Notes: generated from the letters alone by a model not told the origin. A stretch of 64,000 bases of DNA from JAPOXR01 sp963664715 (GCA_963664715.2 CAXXUY010000012.1:1-64000), one strand, 5' to 3'. Positions 53,334 to 62,879 are shown, counted from the first letter of the stretch. Made by a program: numbers and translations.

Positions 53334-54245
53334 TCACTCGGCACGGTTGGCAGCCAGGCTGGTCTGATTGTCAAGATCGGAAAGCCTGCTGGCTGAATTC
53401 GGTCCCTCTCTGAATTCCAGCAGCGATCGGAAGAAGAATGCCACGGCCTGCAAGATCAACAGCCCTGAAAACAGGACCAGCAGGACCTTGAACAGGAAGT
53501 ATCCGTCAAAACCGCTGGGGGAAAAGCCTATGGTCTCGACATTCCAGCGTAAAGCCCGGGACTTCATCAGCAAGCGTTCCAACGTATCCGAAGCAGACGG
53601 CTTGGGAACTATGAGGTGCCTCCACATGAAGAACCAGGAATACAGCCAGATGAAAAACAGGGATGGCAGCATGAAGAATAGCGATCCGGCCATGTCCACG
53701 ATCTTCTTGGCGCGGTGTGAAGCGCCCGCGTAAAACAGATCGACCCTGACATGTCCCCCCTGAATGAAGGTATATCCGCAGCAAAGGCAGACAACCATGG
53801 CATTGTAGAGTTTCAACTCCTCTCCGAACCAGGCAAGATCCCTGGTGAATGGGTATCCAAAAGGACCAACCGAGACCTCTGCAACCCTGAATATGCGCTG
53901 CAGGAAAACGATCATGACCTGCTGGACAACCATGACAATTCCTGCCCAGGCAAAGACGCGGCCAACCCAGTTTCCAATGAATTCAAACAGCCAGACCGAG
54001 CCCCACATCACCGGACGCTTCCAGAGCCCGATTGCGGTCAAAGAAAGGAAGGTGGCCAGAAAGACAAACAGGAGTTCGAAGGAAGCGCCGTAGTAGACGA
54101 ACCTCATCAAGGCTTCATTGTCTGACCAATCCAGCCAGGCACCCGGATGGCTGATTGCGTAACCGGTATGGTAGAATGCAAGCACGAGGTTAGTGACAAG
54201 GGTTGCAGCCGATTCAATCATTGCCTGCGGATTCCAAGCCTGCAT
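53334..54245 (-). CDS. TRAP transporter small permease (DctQ-like)
   Basis: 303 residues, longer than typical DctQ (160-220). Hydrophobic segments at the N-terminus (ESAATLVTNLVLAFYHTGYA, ELLFVFLATFLSLTAIGLW) precede the DctQ core: FAWAGIVMVVQQVMIVFLQ, GYTFIQGGHVRVDLFY (diagnostic), GSLFFMLPSLFFIWLYSWFF and the final helix KVLLVLFSGLLILQAVAFFF. It sits 21 bases before the large permease gene. It acts in the inner membrane to complete the secondary transporter. Confidence 0.88.
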   Translation of the reverse strand: MQAWNPQAMIESAATLVTNLVLAFYHTGYAISHPGAWLDWSDNEALMRFVYYGASFELLFVFLATFLSLTAIGLWKRPVMWGSVWLFEFIGNWVGRVFAWAGIVMVVQQVMIVFLQRIFRVAEVSVGPFGYPFTRDLAWFGEELKLYNAMVVCLCCGYTFIQGGHVRVDLFYAGASHRAKKIVDMAGSLFFMLPSLFFIWLYSWFFMWRHLIVPKPSASDTLERLLMKSRALRWNVETIGFSPSGFDGYFLFKVLLVLFSGLLILQAVAFFFRSLLEFREGPNSASRLSDLDNQTSLAANRAE

Positions 54246-54321
54246 TCACTGGAATGGTGGAATGGCCTGCGGCCCTGACCCGAAATCGGGGCAAGGCCGC
54301 AGAACTTGATTTGGCGCAGAA

Positions 54322-55398
54322 TCACCCGAATATTCTGGCGCGCTGCGCAGTAAATGCTCCTGAAGATATTGACAGCCACTCGGATGAAGAATTGAGGGAC
54401 GCCATCGCACTGTCGTGAACCTGCTTGTACAGTTCGTCGTCCATGTTTTCGTTCAGCACCGTGCCTGTTGCTTCACCAAATGCATCCCAAACTGCATCCG
54501 GAAACTCATTGACTTCCACGCCAGCAGCAATCAGCCGTTGGAGCGCTGCAGAGTTCCGGGAGTGATAGAGCGTCAATGTCCAGTCATGGACCTCGGCAGC
54601 CACAATCTGGATGGTCCTTTGCTGCGCGGGGGTCAGGGATTCGAACACATCCCGGTTGGTCGCCAGCGACAGGGCCGCTCCTGGCTCGTGGAAACCGGCC
54701 GTGTAGTAGGTCTTGGTGATTTCCATGAATCCTGCAGCTTCGTCAGCCCATGGGCCGATCCACTCGGTTCCGTCAATGGCTCCGGAGGACAGCGCCTGGT
54801 AGACTTCCGAACCCGGAAGGTTCTGGACGGAGGCACCCAGTTCGGTGAGAACCTTTCCGCCAAGGCCCGGCATCCGGAACTTGAGTCCATTGAAGTCTTC
54901 TGGACTCTCAATCCGATTGCGGAACCAGCCACCAGCCTGAGCACCCGTATTGCCGGCGATGAACGACTTCAGGCCGAAGATCTGACCCAACTCATCGTGC
55001 ATCTCCATTCCGCCGTCATGATAGTACCATGTGGTCATTTCGGCTGCGGTCATCCCGAACGGTACGGCTGTAAAGAACGCGTATCCGGGATGCTGCCCAA
55101 GGAAATAGTAGTCTGCGGCGTGATACATGTCGGCCTGACCCGACGACACAGCATCAAACACCTCGAAAGGTCCGACCAGCTCACCTGCGGCCTTCAAATC
55201 AACCGTCAACTGCCCGTCCGTCATTTCCGTAATCAGTTCGGCGCACCTCGATGCGCTGTCGTGAACCCCTACCAGGCCACGGCCCCAACTGGTTACCATC
55301 GTCAGCGTGCGGTTTCCCTGCGCAATCGCCGGCGCAGCGAGGGTTGATGCTGCTGCTCCACCCACGGCAGTAGTTCTTAAGAACGATCTTCTGTCCAT
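54322..55398 (-). CDS. TRAP transporter substrate-binding protein, TakP-like
   Basis: 358 residues of the DctP family. The N-terminus MDRRSFLRTTAVGG followed by a hydrophobic run and APAIA is a Tat signal, so it is exported folded to the periplasm. AAGELVGPFEVFDAVSSGQAD, the ligand arginine region KFRMPGLGGKVL, and SSGAIDGTEWIGPWADE resemble TakP, which binds 2-oxo acids; the substrate here is inference. The ATG at 55398 has AAGGAG seven bases ahead. First gene of the TRAP operon. Confidence 0.9.
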   Translation of the reverse strand: MDRRSFLRTTAVGGAAASTLAAPAIAQGNRTLTMVTSWGRGLVGVHDSASRCAELITEMTDGQLTVDLKAAGELVGPFEVFDAVSSGQADMYHAADYYFLGQHPGYAFFTAVPFGMTAAEMTTWYYHDGGMEMHDELGQIFGLKSFIAGNTGAQAGGWFRNRIESPEDFNGLKFRMPGLGGKVLTELGASVQNLPGSEVYQALSSGAIDGTEWIGPWADEAAGFMEITKTYYTAGFHEPGAALSLATNRDVFESLTPAQQRTIQIVAAEVHDWTLTLYHSRNSAALQRLIAAGVEVNEFPDAVWDAFGEATGTVLNENMDDELYKQVHDSAMASLNSSSEWLSISSGAFTAQRARIFG

Positions 55399-55733
55399 CT
55401 CTTGCTCCTTTTCTTTGCAGCAGGCCTGTTTGGCCCCAAAGTTCAATTGTGAGCCAACACGAATTCGCGCCGGATTTCAAGTGACGGCCGGCAGGTTGGA
55501 TCAGTCATGGACGGCGGAAGCACCCACGGCATCAGTTCACCATATTGCCCAGTCCGTTGACGTTGCGAATGAAGAGGGCAGCGGCATACCGCCAAGGCCA
55601 ATTCACGCAACCTGGCATTGATCGCTGCGCACATGCAGGCTTCCGGCTGTAGGGTTCATGCATTCAATCTGGGTGCTGCAAGAACATCAGGGCAAGCAGT
55701 CGACAGGTCTTTTTTTGCCGGCAATCCTCTTTG

Positions 55734-55762
55734 TTGACGCCAATTGGATGAATCCCTATTCT
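55734..55762 (+). promoter_or_regulatory. Sigma-70-like promoter of ilvBN
   Basis: TTGACG (55734-55739), exactly 17 bases, TATTCT (55757-55762): five of six and four of six matches to consensus. The transcript would have a leader of about 145 bases. Confidence 0.55.
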
Positions 55763-55839
55763 GGCTGACTCCAAATTGGGGCAACGGTTCGGTGCACCTG
55801 ACAGCTTGGCGGATGTCTCTTGGGATGAGTTAGTCGTAT

Positions 55840-55917
55840 ATGGGGCGTAACGCAGGTTCTTCCCCTCAACACCAGAGGGGTTTTACATATCTGGGGCGAA
55901 TCCGGGACTTGTCGTAA
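55840..55917 (+). CDS. Possible 25-residue leader ORF overlapping ilvB start
   Basis: ATG at 55840 opens 25 codons, with a stop TAA whose last base is the A of the ilvB ATG (TAATG). The peptide is not rich in Leu, Ile or Val (it has G, S, R and Q mostly), so it is not a classic branched-chain leader peptide. No good ribosome-binding site is seen. It spans the terminator-like hairpin. May be chance. Confidence 0.2.
   Translation: MGRNAGSSPQHQRGFTYLGRIRDLS
55862..55884 (+). terminator. Attenuator-like hairpin in the ilvB leader
   Basis: CCCCTC (55862-55867), seven-base loop, GAGGGG (55875-55880), TTTT. This intrinsic-terminator shape lies 33 bases before the ilvB start and after the likely promoter, where an attenuator would be. 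Confidence 0.5.
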
Positions 55918-57671
55918 TGGACGAATTGATCAGCGGTGCAGAAATAGTTCTGAAGGCTCTCGAGGATCAGGGAGTCGAGGTCGTATTCGGCTATCCCGGT
56001 GGAGCCGTGCTGCCGATCTATGACGAAATCGAAAAGAACAACCGCATCCGCCACATTCTGGTCCGCCACGAACAGGGCGCAGTCCACGCTGCCGAAGGTT
56101 ATGCGCGGTCAACCGGAAGGCCCGGAGTTGTGTTGGTCACGTCCGGACCGGGTGCCACGAACTCGGTGACAGGGTTGACCGACGCGTTGATGGACTCAAT
56201 TCCGGTCGTCCTGATTTCCGGGCAGGTTCCGACCTTCATGATTGGAAATGATGCATTCCAGGAGGCGGACACCGTCGGAATCACGCGTCCGTGCACGAAA
56301 CACAACTGGCTGGTCAAGGACACGAACGAACTCGCAGACGCCCTGCACCAGGCGTTTCATATCGCAACCACCGGCAGGCCGGGACCCGTGCTGGTGGACG
56401 TCCCCAAGGATGTCCAGTTTGCAGACGGGACATATGATCCGCCATCGGACAGACAGAAACAGAGATACCAGCCGCAAATTCGCGGAAATGCCGAACAGAT
56501 CGGTGTTCTTGCCGAATGGATGGAGACTGCCGGCCGACCGGTAATCTACTCGGGCGGAGGTGTAATCAACTCCGGGACGCGCGCCAGTGAATTGTTGCGT
56601 GATCTCGCGGATGAAACCGGATTCCCCTTAACGTCAACATTGATGGGCCTGGGCGCCTACCCTGCAAAGGGTGCGAACTGGTTGGGAATGCTTGGGATGC
56701 ATGGCAGCTATGAGTCGAATCTTGCCATGCACGGATGCGACCTCATGATCAATGTCGGTGCCCGTTTTGATGACAGGATTACCGGTCGAATCAAGGATTT
56801 CAGTCCGGGCTCTCGAAAGGTCCACATTGACATTGACAGGTCGTCAATCAACAAGGCAATACTCGTTGACTTGCCCATAGTGGGCGATGTTGCAGACGTC
56901 CTCGAACAACTGCTCGAGATATGGCGCGGCCGCGGCAGCAGGACAGATTCGGATGCGCTGGGAAGATGGTGGGATCAGATTGGCAAGTGGCGGAGCATCG
57001 ATTGCTTCAGCTATGAAAACTCAACCAAGCTGATCAAGCCGCAATATGCTCTGGAACGACTCGAGGAACTGACACGACAGCACGACCGTTACATTACGAC
57101 GGAGGTCGGACAGCACCAGATGTGGGCGGCGCAGTTCCTGAAGTTCAACGAGCCCAACAGATGGATGACTTCGGGTGGGCTGGGCACCATGGGCTATGGC
57201 CTTCCTGCTTCCATCGGGGTCCAGGTTGCCCATCCGGATGCGCTGGTCATCAACATTGCCGGCGAGGCCAGTTGGCTCATGAACATGCAGGAAATGTGCA
57301 CAGCCATGCAGGAACACCTGCCCGTTAAGCAGTTCATACTCAACAACGAGTATCTTGGCATGGTCCGGCAATGGCAGGAGTTGCTGCACGAGAAGAGATA
57401 CAGCAATTCATGGTGTGCGGCACTGCCGGATTTTGTCAAGTTGGCCGAGGCATTTGGCTGCCTTGGAATCCAGGTAACTGACCCGGCAGAACTTGACGAC
57501 GCAATCCTCAAGATGCTGGATTACGACGGCCCCGTCATCATGGATTGCCGCGTCGACAAGTTCGAGAGTTGCTTTCCAATGATCCCGTCCGGCGAACCTC
57601 ACAACAAGATGCTCTTGGGACCGGAGCAGCAGAATAATGAGGTCGCAGCAGAAGGCGCCGTGCTGGTCTAG
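55917..57671 (+). CDS. ilvB: Acetolactate synthase large subunit
   Basis: 584 residues. ThDP-dependent enzyme of branched-chain amino acid synthesis, making acetolactate or acetohydroxybutyrate from pyruvate. VVFGYPGGAVLPIYDEI, the catalytic glutamate in VRHEQGAVHAAEGYAR, SGPGATNSVTG, and the ThDP site with AGEASWLMNMQEMCTA then LNNEYLGMVRQWQE are all typical; the GEAS form of the cofactor motif is usual in alphaproteobacteria. The FAD-binding middle domain has GVGARFDDRITGR-like sequence. Followed 12 bases later by the small subunit. Confidence 0.97.
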   Translation: MDELISGAEIVLKALEDQGVEVVFGYPGGAVLPIYDEIEKNNRIRHILVRHEQGAVHAAEGYARSTGRPGVVLVTSGPGATNSVTGLTDALMDSIPVVLISGQVPTFMIGNDAFQEADTVGITRPCTKHNWLVKDTNELADALHQAFHIATTGRPGPVLVDVPKDVQFADGTYDPPSDRQKQRYQPQIRGNAEQIGVLAEWMETAGRPVIYSGGGVINSGTRASELLRDLADETGFPLTSTLMGLGAYPAKGANWLGMLGMHGSYESNLAMHGCDLMINVGARFDDRITGRIKDFSPGSRKVHIDIDRSSINKAILVDLPIVGDVADVLEQLLEIWRGRGSRTDSDALGRWWDQIGKWRSIDCFSYENSTKLIKPQYALERLEELTRQHDRYITTEVGQHQMWAAQFLKFNEPNRWMTSGGLGTMGYGLPASIGVQVAHPDALVINIAGEASWLMNMQEMCTAMQEHLPVKQFILNNEYLGMVRQWQELLHEKRYSNSWCAALPDFVKLAEAFGCLGIQVTDPAELDDAILKMLDYDGPVIMDCRVDKFESCFPMIPSGEPHNKMLLGPEQQNNEVAAEGAVLV

Positions 57672-57683
57672 GCGTAGATTCCA

Positions 57684-58247
57684 ATGAACGCACTGAATAT
57701 CAAGGAGGGTACGTCCCGGAAGTCGGCCTATGATCTGAGGCGTTCTCGGGAATCGGACACCGAGACACATACTCTCTCGATCATGGTTGACAATGAAGCC
57801 GGGGTGTTGGCCCGGGTCGTCGGCCTGTTCTCGGGAAGAGGCTACAACATCGAGAGCCTTGCAGTTACCGAAGTCGACCACACAGGTCACCTCTCCCGCA
57901 TCACGATCGTGACCACCGGTCGCGCACATGTGATTGAACAGATCAAGGCCCAGCTTGACCGACTTATACCGGTTCACCAGGTCATGGACCTGACAGTTGA
58001 AGGACATTCAATCGAGCGGGAGTTGGCCCTTTTGAAAGTCAGGACGGATTCTTCGGGAGACATGTCGGAAGTTCTCAAGGTTGCGGCGGAATTCGGTGCA
58101 AAGCAGATAGAATCAGATGAGGAATTCGTGATCCTTGAATTAACCGGTAACGCCGATCAAATTGACCGGTTTGCCGACCGGCTACTTGACTGCGGCCTGA
58201 TTGAGATTGCCCGTACTGGAGTCGTGGGCATCAAGGTCAGCGCATGA
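57684..58247 (+). CDS. ilvN: Acetolactate synthase small (regulatory) subunit
   Basis: 187 residues. The N-terminal ACT domain has TLSIMVDNEAGVLARVVGLFSGRGYNIESL (in two parts), which binds valine for feedback control, with SLAVTEVDHTGHLSRITIV after it. The C-terminal domain ends IEIARTGVVGI. The first 25 residues are a variable, charged tail. It activates the large subunit and confers feedback inhibition. It also resembles IlvH; the two names are used for the same family. It is convergent with nrdJ. Confidence 0.95.
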   Translation: MNALNIKEGTSRKSAYDLRRSRESDTETHTLSIMVDNEAGVLARVVGLFSGRGYNIESLAVTEVDHTGHLSRITIVTTGRAHVIEQIKAQLDRLIPVHQVMDLTVEGHSIERELALLKVRTDSSGDMSEVLKVAAEFGAKQIESDEEFVILELTGNADQIDRFADRLLDCGLIEIARTGVVGIKVSA

Positions 58248-58296
58248 CAACCGGGCTTGGATGCGGTGCTCGGCCAGTTCGGCAAAACCACCCGCG

Positions 58297-61200
58297 CTAG
58301 CTGCATCCGCTTGTCGAGCCACAAGTCGCACAATGCAGGCACGTACCGCTGCGTACAAGCGTATAATTGCCACAGTCACCGCAAGGATCTCCCTCGTAAC
58401 CCTTTACACGCGCATCGTCCTGCGACTTGCTGACCCGTGTGTCCGACAGCGCCGACCGGTGCACGTCACCACTTTCACCGACCCTCTCCGATTCGGCCGG
58501 ATCAACCGGAATCTTGTTTCGAATAAATCCGGAAGACGCAGCTGATCTCATCAGATCCTGAACCGCAGAGTTTGAAACCGGTCCTCCATGAGATTCCTGG
58601 CTGTCGCCATCAGCTCCAAGGTCGTCAAAACGAAAACCGTCGACCTTTACGTGGGCCAGATCCGTTCGGTCAAGATAGCTGATCCCGAGTTCCCGGAATA
58701 TGTAGTCAAGGATCGACGTGGCATTCTTGATGGAATCGTTGCCCTGAACCACGCCAGAAGGTTCAAACCGCGTGAACGTGAATGCATTCACGAACGTCTC
58801 CAGCGGAACCCCGTACTGAAGTCCCAGCGACACGGCGATGGCGAAATTGTTCATCATCGCCCTGAATCCCGCACCTTCCTTGTGCATATCAATAAAGATC
58901 TCACCCAGTGATCCATCGGAATACTCACCGGTTCGGAGATAAACCTTGTGGCCACCGACAATCGCCTTTTGGGTGTAGCCCTTTCTTCTTTCAGGCAGTC
59001 TTGCTCGCCCGTGGTGGCGCATCATCTGCCTTGCACCTTCCTCCGCGAATTCGGCAATGCGCTCATGCATAGACTTGCTGCGCTCGGAGAGGCCTGCCTC
59101 GTCTGAGAGATTGTCTACGAGCGCCGCCGCCAATGGCTGACTGAGCTTGGAGCCGTCCCGATACAAGGCGATGGCCTTGACGCCGAGCTTCCACGCCGTT
59201 GTATACGCCAGCTTACAATCCTCGATCGCGGCGGTCGGCAGCATGTTGACCGTCTTCGAAATTGCACCCGAAATGAAACTCTGTGCCGCAGCCATCATGG
59301 CAATATGGCTGTGAACGCTGAGACTGCGAACTCCGTGCCTGCCACAGGTATTGGCACAGTCAAACACCGCCAGATGTTCGGGCTGAATATGAGGCGCTCC
59401 CTCCAACGTCATTGCGCCGCAAATGTACTCGTTTGCCTCCTCGATCTGGTCGTCCGAGAATCCAAAGTGCTTCAGCAGGTCAAAGGACGATTCGTTGAAT
59501 TCCTTGTCAGACAATCCGAGTTGCTTCCGGCAGAAATCGACCCCGAGTGCCCCTGGATTGATCAGAAACCTGACATCGAACGCCGCCCGGGCATCGGCTT
59601 CGATCTTCCCGATTTCCTGCTTCCCGAAACCGAGTTCCGACAGCGACTGCGGGTTAATGTGGGGGGCGCCCTGCAGCGAGCCACGACCGGATGCATAGGT
59701 GACAATGTCATCTATCTGCTGTTCAGAATAACCGAGTACACGCAACGCGTTCGGTACAGAGCGGTTGATGATCTTGAAATATCCACCTCCTGCAAGTTTC
59801 TTGAACTTCACCAGGGCGAAGTCCGGTTCAATCCCGGTCGTATCGCAGTCCATGACAAGTCCAATTGTACCGGTCGGCGCGATGACCGTCGTCTGGGCAT
59901 TGCGGAATCCATGTTCCTCTCCGAGCCTGACCGCCCGATCCCATGAGTTCATTGCGGCTTCGGGCAATTCGGGCACCGGACAGGAACAGCTGTCCAATGG
60001 CACCGGCGAAATCGCCAGTCCCTCATATCCATCCACCTCTCCATAAGCCGCTCTCCTGTGATTGCGCATCACCCGCAGCATGTGAGAAGAGTTCTTGTCG
60101 AAACCGGGAAACGGACCCAGTTCGCATGCCATCTCAGCCGACACCGCATAGGCTTCGCCGCACAGGATCGCCGTCAATGCCGCGCCGGTCGCCCTGCCCT
60201 CGGCAGAATCGTAGCTGATCCCCATATTCATCAGCAATCCGCCCAGATTCGCATATCCAAGACCCAATGTCCTGAACCTGTGCGACAACTCTGCAATTCG
60301 CTTCGAAGGAAACTGGGCCATGAGAACCGAGACTTCCAGCACCACTGTCCACAATCTCGTGGCGTGAACGAATTCCTCGATGTTGAATCCACCGTCATTG
60401 TAGAAGTTCAGCAGGTTGATCGATGCAAGGTTGCATGCGGTATCGTCCAGGAACATGTACTCGGAACAGGGATTGGAGGCTCGAATCTGCCCGTCCTCGG
60501 GGCAGGTGTGCCATGCGTTGATTGTATCGTGATACTGGACACCGGGATCCGCGCAGGACCAGGCGGCATGACCGATATCTTCCCACAGCTGGCGGGCTCC
60601 GATGACTCTGGCGATCGTTCCGTCGGTACGTCGCCTTAGCGCCCATTCACCGTCGTTTTCTACGGCTTCCAAAAAGGCATCCGTCACCCTGACGGAATTG
60701 TTGGAATTCTGACCAGAGACCGTCGCATATGCGTCGGATTCCCAATCGGTGTCATATACCGAAAAATCGATACTCGTATATCCCTGCCGGGCGTATTGGA
60801 GAACGCGGTTGATGTATGTCTCGGGCACGCTCGACATTCTTGCCGAAATCAACGACTTCCTGAGACTGGAATTGACCTTGGGGTCGCAGGCATTGCCGAT
60901 GTTGCCATCCCAGCTATTGATGGCATCGAAGATCTCCGCCAAAGCCCTGTTGGTTGCATTCGACCCGGCGACGAGAGACGCAACCTTCTGTTCTTCCCGA
61001 ACCTTCCAGTTGATGAACTCCTCGATGTCCGGATGGTCCATGTCACAGATGACCATCTTGGCGGCGCGACGCGTGGTTCCGCCTGACTTGATCGCCCCGG
61101 CAGCCCTGTCTCCGATCTTGAGAAAACTCATCAATCCGCTGGACTTGCCTCCGCTTGCCAACGGCTCGTCCATCCCGCGCAGATTGGAGAAGTTCGTCCC

Positions 61201-61893
61201 GGTTCCGGAACCGAACTTGAACAGCCTCGCCTCCCGCAGCCAGAGATCCATGATGCCGCCGTCATTGACGAGGTCATCTTCAATGGACTGAATGAAACAT
61301 GCGTGTGGTTGTGGCCGTTCGTAGGAATTCCTGGACTTCCTGAGCCGGCCCGTCTTGAAATCGACGAAATAGTGGCCCTGCTCTGCACCCTTGATTCCAT
61401 ACGCCCAGTACAGACCGGTATTGAACCATTGTGGCGAATTCGGAGCTGCCGTCTGAGTGGCAAGCATGTGCAGCAATTCGTCGTAGAACGTCCGCGCATC
61501 CTCTTCCGTGGAAAAGTAGCCACCCTTCCAACCCCAATAGGTCCACGTTCCTGCAAGCCGGTTGAACACCTGTCTTGCGGAAGTTTCACTCCCGTAACGC
61601 TGGTCCTCCGGCAACTCGGCCAGGGCCTTCCTGTCTGCCTCAGACCGCCAGATGAACTCGGGCACATCCTGCTCCGGGATCCTCTTGAGCCTGCTGGGCA
61701 CCCCTGCCTTCCGGAAATACTTCTGTGCCAGGACATCGGCGGCAACCTGGCTCCACCCCTCTGGAACCTCCATGTCCTCGAGACAGAAGACCACGGAGCC
61801 GTCCGTGTTCTTTATCTCAGACCGGGTATTGGTAAAGGAAATCCGCTCATAGGGACTCTGCACATTGGTGGTGAAGATTCGTGAAAACTTCAT
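58297..61893 (-). CDS. nrdJ: Adenosylcobalamin-dependent ribonucleotide reductase NrdJ
   Basis: 1198 residues, class II RNR that reduces ribonucleotides using adenosylcobalamin, with no need of oxygen. Features: N-terminal RFTTNV-like start; SSNLRGMDEPLASGG and NPCSEYMFLDDTACNLASINL (the catalytic cysteine and Glu region); VIAPTGTIGLVMDCDTTGIEPD; repeated helical inserts with YICGAMTLEGAPHIQ and YASGRGSLQGAPHINP; a C-terminal zinc-ribbon-like CGDCGNYTLVRSGTCLHCATCG. It is a stand-alone gene; no other RNR is seen in the window, so B12 uptake or synthesis must exist elsewhere. Confidence 0.96.
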   Translation of the reverse strand: MKFSRIFTTNVQSPYERISFTNTRSEIKNTDGSVVFCLEDMEVPEGWSQVAADVLAQKYFRKAGVPSRLKRIPEQDVPEFIWRSEADRKALAELPEDQRYGSETSARQVFNRLAGTWTYWGWKGGYFSTEEDARTFYDELLHMLATQTAAPNSPQWFNTGLYWAYGIKGAEQGHYFVDFKTGRLRKSRNSYERPQPHACFIQSIEDDLVNDGGIMDLWLREARLFKFGSGTGTNFSNLRGMDEPLASGGKSSGLMSFLKIGDRAAGAIKSGGTTRRAAKMVICDMDHPDIEEFINWKVREEQKVASLVAGSNATNRALAEIFDAINSWDGNIGNACDPKVNSSLRKSLISARMSSVPETYINRVLQYARQGYTSIDFSVYDTDWESDAYATVSGQNSNNSVRVTDAFLEAVENDGEWALRRRTDGTIARVIGARQLWEDIGHAAWSCADPGVQYHDTINAWHTCPEDGQIRASNPCSEYMFLDDTACNLASINLLNFYNDGGFNIEEFVHATRLWTVVLEVSVLMAQFPSKRIAELSHRFRTLGLGYANLGGLLMNMGISYDSAEGRATGAALTAILCGEAYAVSAEMACELGPFPGFDKNSSHMLRVMRNHRRAAYGEVDGYEGLAISPVPLDSCSCPVPELPEAAMNSWDRAVRLGEEHGFRNAQTTVIAPTGTIGLVMDCDTTGIEPDFALVKFKKLAGGGYFKIINRSVPNALRVLGYSEQQIDDIVTYASGRGSLQGAPHINPQSLSELGFGKQEIGKIEADARAAFDVRFLINPGALGVDFCRKQLGLSDKEFNESSFDLLKHFGFSDDQIEEANEYICGAMTLEGAPHIQPEHLAVFDCANTCGRHGVRSLSVHSHIAMMAAAQSFISGAISKTVNMLPTAAIEDCKLAYTTAWKLGVKAIALYRDGSKLSQPLAAALVDNLSDEAGLSERSKSMHERIAEFAEEGARQMMRHHGRARLPERRKGYTQKAIVGGHKVYLRTGEYSDGSLGEIFIDMHKEGAGFRAMMNNFAIAVSLGLQYGVPLETFVNAFTFTRFEPSGVVQGNDSIKNATSILDYIFRELGISYLDRTDLAHVKVDGFRFDDLGADGDSQESHGGPVSNSAVQDLMRSAASSGFIRNKIPVDPAESERVGESGDVHRSALSDTRVSKSQDDARVKGYEGDPCGDCGNYTLVRSGTCLHCATCGSTSGCS

Positions 61894-61968
61894 CAGACTG
61901 CTGCCTCTGTTTGCAGGGCGTCCACATTGCGGGATCGCCTATCGAACGTTAGTCAAACATCCGCACAA

Positions 61969-61984
61969 TCACTACATGTTGCAC
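61969..61984. promoter_or_regulatory. Candidate NrdR box ahead of nrdJ
   Basis: The core CTACATGTTG (61972-61981) fits the NrdR pattern C-W-A-Y-A-T-R-T-W-G within a partly symmetric 16-mer. It lies 76 bases before nrdJ. NrdR boxes usually come in pairs; a second good copy at the right spacing was not found, so this is tentative. Confidence 0.35.
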
Positions 61985-62083
61985 AACTGAGTGACGGCGG
62001 GTGCACATCCTGCTATCGCGTCGCCGGTCTTGTCAATCATTTTTGGCAGGAATTTCGAAAAATTCTGTGTAGATGTGAACGCC

Positions 62084-62106
62084 TTCCGGCAAGGTGCTTG
62101 CCGGAA
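62084..62106. terminator. 10-bp perfect hairpin downstream of tRNA-Pro
   Basis: TTCCGGCAAG, loop GTG, CTTGCCGGAA. It lies 132 bases past the tRNA-Pro 3' end on the minus strand. There is no immediate T-run, though TTTTT follows about 20 bases later in that direction. Could end the tRNA transcript or be a REP-like unit. Confidence 0.4.
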
Positions 62107-62237
62107 CATCTTCCTAAGCCATGACAATTCATGAACTTCGATTTCATGCCGAAAGTAATCGAGGTTCGGTGGACGTTGCAAAAGCACAACGCCGGTTGGT
62201 CGCATAGTACAAGAAACCAAGTGAAACGATGCAGGAT

Positions 62238-62314
62238 TGGTCGGGGCGATTGGATTTGAACCAACGACCTGCGGTTCCCAAAACCGCCGCGCTACCAAGC
62301 TGCGCTACGCCCCG
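62238..62314 (-). tRNA. tRNA-Pro (anticodon TGG)
   Basis: Read on the minus strand: acceptor CGGGGCG pairs with CGCCCCG, D arm in TAGCGCAGCTTGGTAGCGC, anticodon stem GCGGT/ACCGC with loop TTTGGGA (anticodon TGG), T arm GTTGGTTCAAATCCAAT, discriminator A and an encoded CCA (62240-62238). Lies between the DUF192 gene and nrdJ. Confidence 0.96.
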
Positions 62315-62354
62315 AACACGCGCAGTTACCGCGATTTCAAAGGGAATTGAAGCA

Positions 62355-62849
62355 TCAGTTGCCAGGCTGGCACGGCCAGGCCGCGATCTGCTGTTCAAAT
62401 GAAGGATGCCGAATCTCGGTCCCCGGGCTCATCCCGAATCGTTGCGCCAGACCGCCATTGATCTCCAGCACAGCCATGACATGGTCACCGCCACTTATGG
62501 GCGCAAGATCAAAGGGAACGGCATTTTCATGAATGTGCTTGACCCGGCCTTCTTCGGAAAAGAACAACATGTCCAACGGGATCGGCGTGTTCTTCATCCA
62601 GAACGTTGCCTGGACCGGCGCTTCAAATACAAAGAGCATCCCTGCTGTCAGCGGAAGTTGCGACCGCCCCTGCAGGCCGAGTGCGCGCTCCCGGGGCGTT
62701 GTTGCCAATTCGACCGAGAACTCTGCCACGCCCCAGTTGCCCCGCAGTGAGGCGCGGTCAGACGAACACTCTGCAGCGACGCCACTTGCCGCAAACAGGG
62801 AAAGGATCACGACCCCCGAAACAAAGACGTAGGTGCAAATGACCCTCAC
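62355..62849 (-). CDS. DUF192 (UPF0127) exported protein
   Basis: 164 residues. The signal peptide has CTYVFVSGVVILSLFAASGVAA, cut near VAA-EC, so the protein is periplasmic or, with the cysteine next to the cut, possibly modified. The DUF192 core follows: TPRERALGLQGRSQLP, GMLFVFEAPVQATFWMKNTPIPLDMLF, and AVLEINGGLAQRFGM. The function is unknown. It lies 30 bases after the double cold-shock gene, and this pair next to tRNA-Pro is common in alphaproteobacteria as I recall. Confidence 0.92.
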   Translation of the reverse strand: MRVICTYVFVSGVVILSLFAASGVAAECSSDRASLRGNWGVAEFSVELATTPRERALGLQGRSQLPLTAGMLFVFEAPVQATFWMKNTPIPLDMLFFSEEGRVKHIHENAVPFDLAPISGGDHVMAVLEINGGLAQRFGMSPGTEIRHPSFEQQIAAWPCQPGN

Positions 62850-62879
62850 CCGAGAGATCCCGCTGGCATATTCACGCCT

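Larger units (their letters stand above)
55399..55916. other. Divergent promoter region between TRAP operon and ilvB
   Basis: About 520 bases. The minus-strand side carries the TRAP operon ribosome-binding site at 55405-55411. The plus-strand side has a seven-T run at 55710-55716 without a clear stem, a sigma-70-like promoter (55734-55762), an attenuator-like hairpin (55862-55884) and a 25-codon frame ending on the ilvB start. No protein-coding homology is seen between 55440 and 55730. Confidence 0.5.
61894..62237. other. Intergenic region between nrdJ and tRNA-Pro
   Basis: 344 bases with no gene. It holds a possible NrdR box (61969-61984) and a perfect 10-bp hairpin (62084-62106). I looked for a cobalamin riboswitch ahead of nrdJ and saw no B12-box sequence. 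Confidence 0.45.

Noticed and set aside
61894..62140. Cobalamin riboswitch ahead of nrdJ
   Set aside because: No B12-box sequence or the expected long fold was found.
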